DNA of 64,000 nucleotides, taken from assembly GCF_003862435.1 (NCBI RefSeq), contig NZ_RHGY01000003.1, forward strand, positions 62,001-126,000, read 5' to 3'. The notes below the pieces were generated by a model. The model made no database searches and had not been told where the DNA came from. It was given only the letters and a program-made list of their open reading frames with translations. Shown here piece by piece: positions 33,672-40,819 of this stretch. This stretch comes from Weissella viridescens. GTDB lineage: Bacteria; Bacillota; Bacilli; Lactobacillales; Lactobacillaceae. Each line of letters opens with the position of its first letter. Within the stretch, counting starts at the first letter, position 1. A program made the position numbers and the translations under genes.

Positions 33672-34238
33672 TTGAAACGTAAAGTCTTTGTCGTTACAGG
33701 AAATACCGGAACCGGTAAAACGTCCGTGACGAAATACTTAAATGAATTCTATGAGATGCCTAAAGTGGTGACACATACAACACGTCAACCACGTCCCGGC
33801 GAAATGGATCAGGTTGATTATTATTTTGAATCACACGATTCATTTGAAAAGAATCACTACTTAGAACAGGTAACGTATGATGGCAATCAATATGGGTCTT
33901 CCAAAGAAGGCTTGGAACGCGCGTTTGAGAAAAATCCATTAATCACGATTGTGTTAGATACCCAGGGGGCTGCGACTTATCTTGAGGAACTCCCTGCTGA
34001 TGAAGTCGTTGTGATCTATCTAACCGTTTCAAAAGAACATGATCTCTATCAACGTTTAGTGAAGCGTGGCGATGATGTTCAAAAAATTCACGAGCGATTA
34101 GCAAGTGAAGAATATGTGCGTGATACACAAATTCCAGAAAATCTAAAAGCACAAGCCCATATTGTTGAAAATGATGATTGGGACGAAACCAAAAATAAAA
34201 TTGATGCCATTGTGCAGGCGTCAATTCAGAATGATTAA
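33672..34238 (+). CDS. Guanylate-kinase-like P-loop protein
   Basis: 188 residues with Walker A VTGNTGTGKTSV, the GMP-binding TTRQPRPGEMDQVDYYFE and a lid-like VKRGDDVQKIHERLASE. It resembles guanylate kinase (GMP to GDP), but spacing and core residues differ from the canonical housekeeping enzyme, which I would expect elsewhere next to rpoZ. It may be a paralogue with altered substrate. TTG start behind GAGGAG. Confidence 0.75.
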   Translation: MKRKVFVVTGNTGTGKTSVTKYLNEFYEMPKVVTHTTRQPRPGEMDQVDYYFESHDSFEKNHYLEQVTYDGNQYGSSKEGLERAFEKNPLITIVLDTQGAATYLEELPADEVVVIYLTVSKEHDLYQRLVKRGDDVQKIHERLASEEYVRDTQIPENLKAQAHIVENDDWDETKNKIDAIVQASIQND

Positions 34239-34263
34239 ACATTAAGTATTGGGGGGATTTAGA

Positions 34264-34716
34264 ATGAATTATCGAACACCGCCTTTTGTCACCCCGGTGG
34301 CATTAGTGTCGATTATTTTAGCATTAAGTGCGGGGAATGCTGTTGTTAACGTGACAACACATACACATAATGGGGGCCCAACACGCGCGCAAGTTGCTTC
34401 AAGTAAGAAGGTTAGCGAGTCACGTGAAAAGGTCAGCGAATCAAAAAAGAAAGCTAGTGAAGCATCATCTAGTGAAGTAAAAGCAACGAATGATCAGACC
34501 GATGATACGCGTACGGCAAGTTCCACAACTGCTGATGAAGCAAGTAGCGGGTCAAATTCGACGACGCCAAATGCTGCGTCAAGCAGTTCTGAGTCAGCAA
34601 CAGGTTCATCGACTGAAAGTGCTTCATCGGCTAAAAGGTCGTCTGATCCAGCATCAAGTAGTGCTTCATCTGAAACCTCAGCGACCTCAGCTAGTTCTGT
34701 TCAGGGGGGTAATTAA
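34264..34716 (+). CDS. Ser-rich exported or membrane-anchored hypothetical protein
   Basis: About 150 residues. The N-terminal hydrophobic segment FVTPVALVSIILALSAG looks like an uncleaved signal anchor. The rest is low complexity: KVSESREKVSESKKKASEAS charged repeats, then Ser/Thr/Ala runs. Probably a disordered extracytoplasmic stalk. Six G (34251-34256) form the ribosome site for the ATG at 34264. The next gene starts 3 bp after its stop, so the two are likely coupled. Function not recognised. Confidence 0.7.
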   Translation: MNYRTPPFVTPVALVSIILALSAGNAVVNVTTHTHNGGPTRAQVASSKKVSESREKVSESKKKASEASSSEVKATNDQTDDTRTASSTTADEASSGSNSTTPNAASSSSESATGSSTESASSAKRSSDPASSSASSETSATSASSVQGGN

Positions 34717-34718
34717 CG

Positions 34719-35525
34719 ATGTTATCAACATTAGATTTAATTAATCACTACTTGGGCTACATTAATGTGAATGCTAAATTGAAGGGCCGTATTTATACGG
34801 TATTGGCCTTAGTTGGTGACTTATACATCCTCTATCTGGCATTCTCATACTTTAAAAATCATGCCTATCTACGAAGTGCCTTGCTTGGCGCAGCTTTCTT
34901 AGGCATTTTGTACTTTGCAATCGTCAATTTTTACTACTACTTTACAAGTAAGCGGATGAAATTTGATGTCTCACCTTATATTGCGAAAGTTTTAGGTGAA
35001 CGCGAAGCGGCCGATATTGAGAGTAATGTTCCGGAGGCAAGTGTTCAGTTTGTACCCTCAAATGGTATCTATAATCATAAAGATGTCTTGCCAGCCACCG
35101 TTGAGTTGGATGATGCGACAAAGTCAGCTTTGAATGATACCGTACAAGCGTTACAGGATAATCAACTTGTTCCAGCGGATTATCAGGGTATGACCGATGA
35201 GCAACAGTTAGCGTTACTGGATCAGGGGCAGTCGAAGGTATATGCCAATGGTGAAGGGATTCCGTTGCCGTACTATCGTTTAGAGCAAGAACCAGATGGT
35301 TTGGCTGTTTACGGTGGCTTGAATGAAATGTCTGCGAAACGTTTGGGCATCGTGAAAGAAGTGGGACTCCAACCCGTAGAAGCGGCGTTGGAAAAGTACG
35401 ATTTGTATATTGCAACGGCACTTTTGCGTGGCGGACCGGCTCACGTAAAGGGTCGCTCTGGGCTTACTGAAATCCAAGATCCTTATGATTTAAAGGTTGA
35501 ATTGGCCTACAAGAAAAAAGATTAA
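34719..35525 (+). CDS. Two-TM membrane protein of unknown function (possibly DUF6681)
   Basis: 268 residues. Two TM helices (about 27-45 and 51-70: YTVLALVGDLYILYLAFSYF and SALLGAAFLGILYFAIVNFY) precede a cytoplasmic or exported domain of about 190 residues with PLPYYRLEQEPDGLAVYGGLNEMSAKRLG. I recall similar lactobacillar proteins classed as DUF6681 but cannot verify it. Likely cotranscribed with the Ser-rich gene. A terminator follows. Confidence 0.7.
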   Translation: MLSTLDLINHYLGYINVNAKLKGRIYTVLALVGDLYILYLAFSYFKNHAYLRSALLGAAFLGILYFAIVNFYYYFTSKRMKFDVSPYIAKVLGEREAADIESNVPEASVQFVPSNGIYNHKDVLPATVELDDATKSALNDTVQALQDNQLVPADYQGMTDEQQLALLDQGQSKVYANGEGIPLPYYRLEQEPDGLAVYGGLNEMSAKRLGIVKEVGLQPVEAALEKYDLYIATALLRGGPAHVKGRSGLTEIQDPYDLKVELAYKKKD

Positions 35526-35559
35526 AGCACAGTTAGATTAAAAAATGAATTTAAAATGA

Positions 35560-35588
35560 GAAAATCTGTCGTCTGGCAGATTTTTTTG
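35560..35588 (+). terminator. Terminator before the amino-acid ABC operon
   Basis: AAATCTG, loop, CAGATTT and a T run. The T run merges into the -35 of the next promoter. Confidence 0.8.
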
Positions 35589-35589
35589 T

Positions 35590-35619
35590 TTGACAAATTA
35601 TAGTATTTGAGATTAATAT
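35590..35619 (+). promoter_or_regulatory. Promoter of the glnQHMP-like operon
   Basis: TTGACA (35590-35595), an 18-nt spacer, TAATAT (35614-35619). Confidence 0.7.
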
Positions 35620-35652
35620 GAAAGAAGTACAACAATATATGCGAGTACGTTT

Positions 35653-35681
35653 CCCGGTATAATCAGTATGGTTATATCGGG
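35653..35681. promoter_or_regulatory. Dyad in the leader of the amino-acid ABC operon
   Basis: CCCGGTATAA (35653-35662) pairs with TTATATCGGG (35672-35681) with one G-U pair around a 9-nt loop. It lies about 30 nt into the predicted 118-nt leader. It could be an operator or an RNA hairpin. No T run follows, so it is not a terminator. Confidence 0.5.
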
Positions 35682-35743
35682 TTGCTTTGTAATTACTTAG
35701 CAAATTCTAAGTTAAGTAAGTTTATTTTTAGGAGGACACCCCG

Positions 35744-36478
35744 ATGTCAATGATCGAGTTTAAGGATGTCGAAAAGTATTATGGAGATTTCCATGCTTTA
35801 CACGATATTAATTTAAAAGTTGAAGCCGGTGAAACGGTTGTTTTGCTTGGACCATCAGGTTCAGGAAAGTCGACATTAATCCGAACTGTTAATGGTTTGG
35901 AATCAATTGAAGGGGGACAATTAATCGTCAATAATCAGGACTTAGCTGATCCAAAGACTGATTTAAATCGTCTTCGTAAAGATGTTGGGATGGTTTTCCA
36001 ACACTTTAACTTATATGAAAATAAGACAATTCTTGAAAATATTATGTTGGCACCACGTCTAGTTTTGCATCGTGATGAAGATGAAAATAAGAAGATTGCA
36101 ATGGGCTTGTTGGACCGTGTAGGTCTAGCTGATCAAGCGAACAAGTATCCTGCACAACTATCTGGTGGACAACAACAACGTATTGCGATTGCACGCTCCC
36201 TGGCCATGAAGCCAAAGGCGCTTTTGTTTGATGAGCCAACTTCAGCGCTTGACCCTGAAATGGTTAATGGGGTGTTGAAGATTATGCGTGAAATTGCGCA
36301 GGATTCATCGATGACCATGTTGGTTGTGACGCACGAAATGGGCTTTGCTAAGCAAGTGGCCGATCGGGTTATCTTTATGGCCGATGGAAAGATTCTTGAA
36401 GATTCACCAACCGCTGATTTCTTTGAGAACCCAACGGAACCACGTGCCCGCCAGTTCCTATCACAAATTGTGCATTAA
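35744..36478 (+). CDS. glnQ: Amino-acid ABC transporter ATP-binding protein
   Basis: ATPase of a polar amino-acid (glutamine/glutamate-type) importer. 244 residues with Walker A LLGPSGSGKSTLIR, Q loop MVFQHFNLYENKT, signature LSGGQQQRIAIARSLA, Walker B ALLFDEPTSALDPE and the H loop VVTHEMGFAKQVAD. AGGAGG precedes the ATG. First gene of a four-gene operon (ATPase, binding protein, two permeases). Confidence 0.94.
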   Translation: MSMIEFKDVEKYYGDFHALHDINLKVEAGETVVLLGPSGSGKSTLIRTVNGLESIEGGQLIVNNQDLADPKTDLNRLRKDVGMVFQHFNLYENKTILENIMLAPRLVLHRDEDENKKIAMGLLDRVGLADQANKYPAQLSGGQQQRIAIARSLAMKPKALLFDEPTSALDPEMVNGVLKIMREIAQDSSMTMLVVTHEMGFAKQVADRVIFMADGKILEDSPTADFFENPTEPRARQFLSQIVH

Positions 36479-36490
36479 GGAGGGCTAATC

Positions 36491-37336
36491 ATGCAGATGA
36501 AGAAAGTAGCGGGGCTTACGTTAAGTGTTTTAGCGACCGGTCTGTTTGTTGGTGGCGTTTCGACGACACCGGTTCAAGCAGCAACTGATGCGCCAAAAAA
36601 CGAAACGTATGACCGCATTAAAAAGACCCATAAGATGAATTGGGGGGTTAAAGGTGATACCAAGTTGATGGGGCTTACCGATATTAAGACTGGAAAATTA
36701 GAAGGTTTTGATATTGATATGGCCAAAGCCATTACGAAGCGGATTGATCCTAAGGCAAAGCCTGAACTAACGCAAATTACATCTGGAACGCGTGTTCCAA
36801 TGCTTTTGAATGGAAACATCGATGCGATTATTGCAACAATGACCATTACGCCTGAACGTGAAAAGGTAGTTGATTTCTCTGAACCTTACTTCAACGCTGG
36901 ACAAGCCTTGATGGTGAAAAAGAGTAGTGATGTGAAATCAATCAAAGACATGAATCACAAGGGTGCTCGTATTTTGGGTGTGCAGGGATCGAACTCAATT
37001 GAGAACGTCAAAAAATTTGCACCAAAAGCCAAGGTGGTTGCCTTACCTGATTATGCTACGGCTTTGACAGCCTTAGAATCTGGTCAAGGGGATGCCTTAA
37101 CGACTGATAACAGTATCTTGTATGGTATGGCTGTTGATAACCATAATGTTAAGGTTGTTGGTGGTACCTTTACGACTGAGCCTTACGGGGTCGCGGTTGA
37201 TAAGAATGATCCAAAGTTAACTAAGGCCATTAATAAGGCCATCGATGAAATGAAGGCTGATGGTTCATATGATAAGTTGGCCAAGAAATGGTTCAGCAAT
37301 GTTCCAGGCATGCACTGGAAGGAGGTCACTGAGTAA
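36491..37336 (+). CDS. glnH: Amino-acid ABC solute-binding protein, not lipidated
   Basis: Extracellular receptor of the importer. 281 residues: a signal peptide (MQMKKVAGLTLSVLATGLFVGG) with probable signal peptidase I cleavage after VQA, then a type II periplasmic-binding fold (MGLTDIKTGKLEGFDIDMAKAI, REKVVDFSEPYF). Gram-positive binding proteins of this family normally carry a lipobox Cys; this protein contains no Cys anywhere. AGGAGG precedes the ATG. Its stop overlaps the next start by one base. Confidence 0.92.
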   Translation: MQMKKVAGLTLSVLATGLFVGGVSTTPVQAATDAPKNETYDRIKKTHKMNWGVKGDTKLMGLTDIKTGKLEGFDIDMAKAITKRIDPKAKPELTQITSGTRVPMLLNGNIDAIIATMTITPEREKVVDFSEPYFNAGQALMVKKSSDVKSIKDMNHKGARILGVQGSNSIENVKKFAPKAKVVALPDYATALTALESGQGDALTTDNSILYGMAVDNHNVKVVGGTFTTEPYGVAVDKNDPKLTKAINKAIDEMKADGSYDKLAKKWFSNVPGMHWKEVTE

Positions 37337-37974
37337 TGTGGACACTATTTACGAGTCACGCCGGTGAGTTCTTTACTGGTTTTGGTTGGACAATCTTATC
37401 GAGTGTGATTGCTTTGATTGGTTCAACAATTCTTGGACTAGGCTTTGCGTTGTTGCAAATTGTGCCGAACCGTTTTGCCAATATTGTGGGAAAGATTTAT
37501 ATCGAAGTTGTTCGTAACATTCCGCTTTTGGTTATTACGATGTTCTTCTATGTGGTGGTGGCCAAGGTCTTAAACTTAAATGGGTTCGTTTCAGGAACCA
37601 TTGGATTGACACTATACACGTCAGCCTTTATTGCTGAAACGATTCGTGCCGGAATTAACTCAGTTGATTCTGGTCAATACGAAGGTGCCCGTTCAAACGG
37701 ACTAACCTGGTGGCAGGCTATGCGTTATGTCGTATTGCCACAAGCCATTCGTTTAGTTATCCCACCATTGGGGAATCAATTTGTGAACTTGATTAAGAAC
37801 TCATCTGTTTTGGCGTTCGTAGCTGGATTAGATTTGATGTATCAAGCGAATATGATCTCACAATTGACCTTTGATACGTTTGGACCATATATTATCGTCG
37901 CAATTTTCTATCTCATTCTAACGTTGCCTTTGAGCTACTACATGCGTTATCTTGAGAATAAAACGGACCGTTAG
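37336..37974 (+). CDS. glnM: Amino-acid ABC transporter permease 1
   Basis: HisM-type membrane subunit, 212 residues, about five TM helices with the EAA loop ANGLTWWQAMRYVVLPQAIRL-like segment (about 118-138). Overlaps the binding-protein stop by one base (TAATG). Pairs with the next permease to form the translocation pore. Confidence 0.92.
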   Translation: MWTLFTSHAGEFFTGFGWTILSSVIALIGSTILGLGFALLQIVPNRFANIVGKIYIEVVRNIPLLVITMFFYVVVAKVLNLNGFVSGTIGLTLYTSAFIAETIRAGINSVDSGQYEGARSNGLTWWQAMRYVVLPQAIRLVIPPLGNQFVNLIKNSSVLAFVAGLDLMYQANMISQLTFDTFGPYIIVAIFYLILTLPLSYYMRYLENKTDR

Positions 37975-37988
37975 GAGGGGGAAGATAA

Positions 37989-38645
37989 ATGCAAGACTTT
38001 TTACAAGCATACTCATGGATTAATATGCGCTTCCTTCTAACAGGGTTGTGGGTAACGATTGAGGTTTCTGTCGTTTCAATTATCTTTAGTTTCGTGATTG
38101 GTTCTATTTTAGGGGTCATTCGTTATATGAAGGTGAAATATCTTTCAGGAATTGTTGGTTTCATCATCGATATGATTCGTAACCTACCACTCTTGTTGAT
38201 TATTTTCTTCACCTACTTTGCATTACCACGGATTGGTGTTCACTTCAATGTGACGGTATCAACAATTGTGGCGATGACGATTTTTGAATCAGCCATGTTG
38301 GCTGAAATTGTCCGTTCTGGAATTAAGGCTGTACCAAAGGGTCAATTAGAAGGGGCCCTCTCAAATGGGTTGAACTTCTACCAAGCACTTTGGTATATCC
38401 TATTACCACAAGCGTACAAGAAGATGATTCCACCGATTGTGTCACAATTCGTTTCTTTGATTAAGGATACATCATTGGCAACGATTATTATGTTGCCAGA
38501 AGTGACTTTCCGCGCACAAACAATTTATGCACAAAAGCCAATGGAAATTATCCCAATGTTCTTGATGTTGGCCATTCTATACTTCATCTTGAACTTCACA
38601 ATTTCACAAATTGGAAGTTATATTGATCGTCGGATGGTTTCATAA
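37989..38645 (+). CDS. glnP: Amino-acid ABC transporter permease 2
   Basis: Second HisM-type permease, 218 residues, with EAA loop SNGLNFYQALWYILLPQA and several TM helices. The ribosome site is GAGGGGG. Last gene of the operon; a strong bidirectional terminator separates it from pgl on the other strand. Confidence 0.92.
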   Translation: MQDFLQAYSWINMRFLLTGLWVTIEVSVVSIIFSFVIGSILGVIRYMKVKYLSGIVGFIIDMIRNLPLLLIIFFTYFALPRIGVHFNVTVSTIVAMTIFESAMLAEIVRSGIKAVPKGQLEGALSNGLNFYQALWYILLPQAYKKMIPPIVSQFVSLIKDTSLATIIMLPEVTFRAQTIYAQKPMEIIPMFLMLAILYFILNFTISQIGSYIDRRMVS

Positions 38646-38656
38646 TATAAAGACAC

Positions 38657-38696
38657 TAAAAAAGCTGATCTGTTTATAAACAGATCAGCTTTTTTC
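38657..38696. terminator. Bidirectional terminator between ABC operon and pgl
   Basis: AAAAAAGCTGATCTGTTT, loop ATA, AACAGATCAGCTTTTTT: a near-perfect stem with A and T tracts on both sides. Confidence 0.9.
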
Positions 38697-38701
38697 GTTA
38701 T

Positions 38702-39730
38702 TTATTCAAAATAAACACAAACTGTTTCAGGACCATAGAATGTATCGTCCAAAAGCGTTAATGTACCATCATCTTGGCTAATCTCAAACAATGAGAGATT
38801 GTCTGAGAATTGGTGACCAACAACGATGAATTGACCAGAAGGATCAATATTGAAGTCACGTGGGAAGTGTCCTTCAGTGTGAATACGTTGGATTAATTCA
38901 AGCTTACGACCATCGTCAGTTACCTTAAAGACAGCAATTGAATCGTGGCCACGGTTTGAAACGTAAAGGGTATTAGTCTTTTCGTTAAAGCGAATAGCGG
39001 CAGCGCTATTAAATTCATGCCAATCATCTGGCTTCGTGTAGTACTTATCAACGAAGACCAAATCCCCAGTGTCCTTATATTCAAGGACAGAAACACTACA
39101 GTCTAATTCACCAACAAGGTAGACATACTTGCCGTTTGGATTAAAGACAACGTGACGAGGACCAGTACCTGGTTGTGCCTTATAAATTGAACGGGTTGAG
39201 AGGAGACCATTTGGTTCAACATCATAGATGTAAACTTGGTCAGTTCCCAAGTCACATACAATCAAACGTCCATCTGGGGTTAGGTTGGTGTAGTGAATGT
39301 GGGGTGCATCTTGGTTAGGGTGGGGACCAGTCTTATCATGGTGATAGAAAGATGTGGCTGGGCCAACACCGTTATCTTCAAGCACGGTATACGTGTTAAG
39401 TTCACCCTTATGGTAGTTAGCACCATAAATCAATTGGCGATCTTCATCAAAGGCAACGTAACAGACAGGAGCGCCAGTTTCGAGTACCTTGTTGATTAGC
39501 TTGTAAGTTCCCTTACCATCAGGACGGTAGGCGGCGATACCACCCATGCGTTCTTGATCGTATACGGCATAGATTGTGCCGTCTTTTGATTCAGCCAAAT
39601 AGGTTGGATTGCTTTCCTTAGCAAGAAGCGTTAGATTTTGAAGCTTCTTGGCTTCGGTATCTAGTTCAACACGATAAATACCTTCACTATCTTTTTTGGT
39701 ATAAGTACCAAGTAAGAATGGTTCAATCAT
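38702..39730 (-). CDS. pgl: 6-phosphogluconolactonase, beta-propeller (YbhE) type
   Basis: Hydrolyses 6-phosphogluconolactone in the oxidative branch feeding the phosphoketolase pathway of heterofermenters. About 342 residues of lactonase seven-bladed propeller repeats: LLGTYTKKDSEGIYRVEL, HPNQDAPHIHYTNLTPDGRLIVCDLG, GTGPRHVVFNPNGKYVYLVGEL, HFPRDFNIDPSGQFIVVG. I choose the ATG at 39728-39730 (GAGG 8 nt upstream); a GTG at 39739 is possible. Confidence 0.92.
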   Translation of the reverse strand: MIEPFLLGTYTKKDSEGIYRVELDTEAKKLQNLTLLAKESNPTYLAESKDGTIYAVYDQERMGGIAAYRPDGKGTYKLINKVLETGAPVCYVAFDEDRQLIYGANYHKGELNTYTVLEDNGVGPATSFYHHDKTGPHPNQDAPHIHYTNLTPDGRLIVCDLGTDQVYIYDVEPNGLLSTRSIYKAQPGTGPRHVVFNPNGKYVYLVGELDCSVSVLEYKDTGDLVFVDKYYTKPDDWHEFNSAAAIRFNEKTNTLYVSNRGHDSIAVFKVTDDGRKLELIQRIHTEGHFPRDFNIDPSGQFIVVGHQFSDNLSLFEISQDDGTLTLLDDTFYGPETVCVYFE

Positions 39731-39744
39731 TTTTTTCACCTCAT

Positions 39745-39797
39745 TTTAAAATAAAAGAGCAAAGCCAAGACCATTTAATAATGGCTGGGCTTTGCTC
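39745..39797 (-). terminator. Terminator of the YczE-like gene (minus strand)
   Basis: GAGCAAAGCC and GGGCTTTGCTC around an inner CCAT/ATGG stem. The T tract is on the minus strand. It isolates the YczE-like gene from pgl. Confidence 0.78.
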
Positions 39798-39852
39798 ACG
39801 TCATACCAATATTAAATTTAAACATTAATATTGAAAATACAGGATTTCGAAA

Positions 39853-40479
39853 TTACTTGTTCTTGAAGAAACTTTGTGCTGGGAACTTTGGTAGAAGCTT
39901 TGTCCAAACCGCAATCAAAGAACCTGATCCAAAGGCAGCAACAATTGTTCCCAAACCAACGTGGTGCATACCAGCAAGAATGAAGGCTAGCACAACGAAA
40001 GTGATATCTTGCCAGCTACGGATAACGTTATATTGTCCGTGCAATTGCTTAGTCAAGACCGGAGCAACTGAATCGTATGGGGCAGCACCCATGTCACCTG
40101 ACATGTAGATAGCCGCTCCAAGCGTAAAGAAGACGATTCCAACAACAAGAATAATCAACTTACCCCAGAATCCAGTTGAACCAAGATCGAAGCGTTGCAA
40201 GAATTCAGAAATATATTGAATGAACACACCAACAAGGGTCATGTTCATAAGGGTTCCCCAACCAATCGTTGTCTTATCATTTAAGAAGACGTAAACGAAT
40301 AGAATTAAGTTCGTGCATAATTGTGTAACTCCAAGAGAAAGGTGCAAACGATCACCCAAACTCATATTGAAGGCAGTGAAAGGGTCAACCCCTAAGCCAC
40401 CGACACTAAGTAGTGATGCGCCGACTCCAATAATTAAGAGTCCCATTAAAATATAACCAAACTGAAAAACCTTTTTCAT
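39853..40479 (-). CDS. YczE/YitT-type integral membrane protein
   Basis: 208 residues, about five TM helices, with the family-typical GLLIIGVGASLLSVGGLGVDPFTAF, GWGTLMNMTLVG and GDMGAAPYDSVAPVL. Proteins of this family are of unknown function; some affect lipopeptide production or are called transporters. GGAGG lies upstream. Promoter at 40506-40534. Confidence 0.82.
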   Translation of the reverse strand: MKKVFQFGYILMGLLIIGVGASLLSVGGLGVDPFTAFNMSLGDRLHLSLGVTQLCTNLILFVYVFLNDKTTIGWGTLMNMTLVGVFIQYISEFLQRFDLGSTGFWGKLIILVVGIVFFTLGAAIYMSGDMGAAPYDSVAPVLTKQLHGQYNVIRSWQDITFVVLAFILAGMHHVGLGTIVAAFGSGSLIAVWTKLLPKFPAQSFFKNK

Positions 40480-40505
40480 AAAATACCTCCTATTTATTAA
40501 TTTTT

Positions 40506-40534
40506 ATTATAAAACAAACTATAAGCGCAAGCAA
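40506..40534 (-). promoter_or_regulatory. Promoter of the YczE-like gene
   Basis: Minus strand TTGCTT (40529-40534), a 17-nt spacer, TATAAT (40506-40511). Confidence 0.7.
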
Positions 40535-40740
40535 TGAAACAAATTCAAAACTATTATTTTAAGCATGCAATACACTATACAATAGTAGATATTCACTCTT
40601 GACCATCGCAGTATAGAACGACAAAAAGAAATCACGATAAAACTGTTAAGTGAGCATGTTTTGAAATTAGAATGAGAGATTAGCGAAGTCAAAACGTGAT
40701 TGTAAAGGCACTAAAATATAGTTAAATGAGATTTTTTTCA
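40535..40740. other. Intergenic region upstream of oppA
   Basis: About 200 bp of AT-rich DNA between divergent genes. It holds a short dyad ACTAT-ACA-ATAGT near 40571 and distant inverted copies of AATCACG/CGTGATT. No gene and no recognised operator. Confidence 0.4.
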
Positions 40741-40769
40741 TTGACAACCCCGAATGTTAACGGTATATT
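40741..40769 (+). promoter_or_regulatory. oppABCDF promoter
   Basis: TTGACA (40741-40746), a 17-nt spacer, TATATT (40764-40769): near-consensus. Its start point near 40776 rules out a coding start at 40754. Confidence 0.82.
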
Positions 40770-40819
40770 TGACGAATAGCGAAAAGTACTCTCATAAAGA
40801 TATGGTTGGGGGAAGGATT

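Noticed and set aside
35280-35477. Minus-strand ORFs inside the two-TM hypothetical gene
   Set aside because: Shadows of the real plus-strand frame, which has TM segments and gene coupling.
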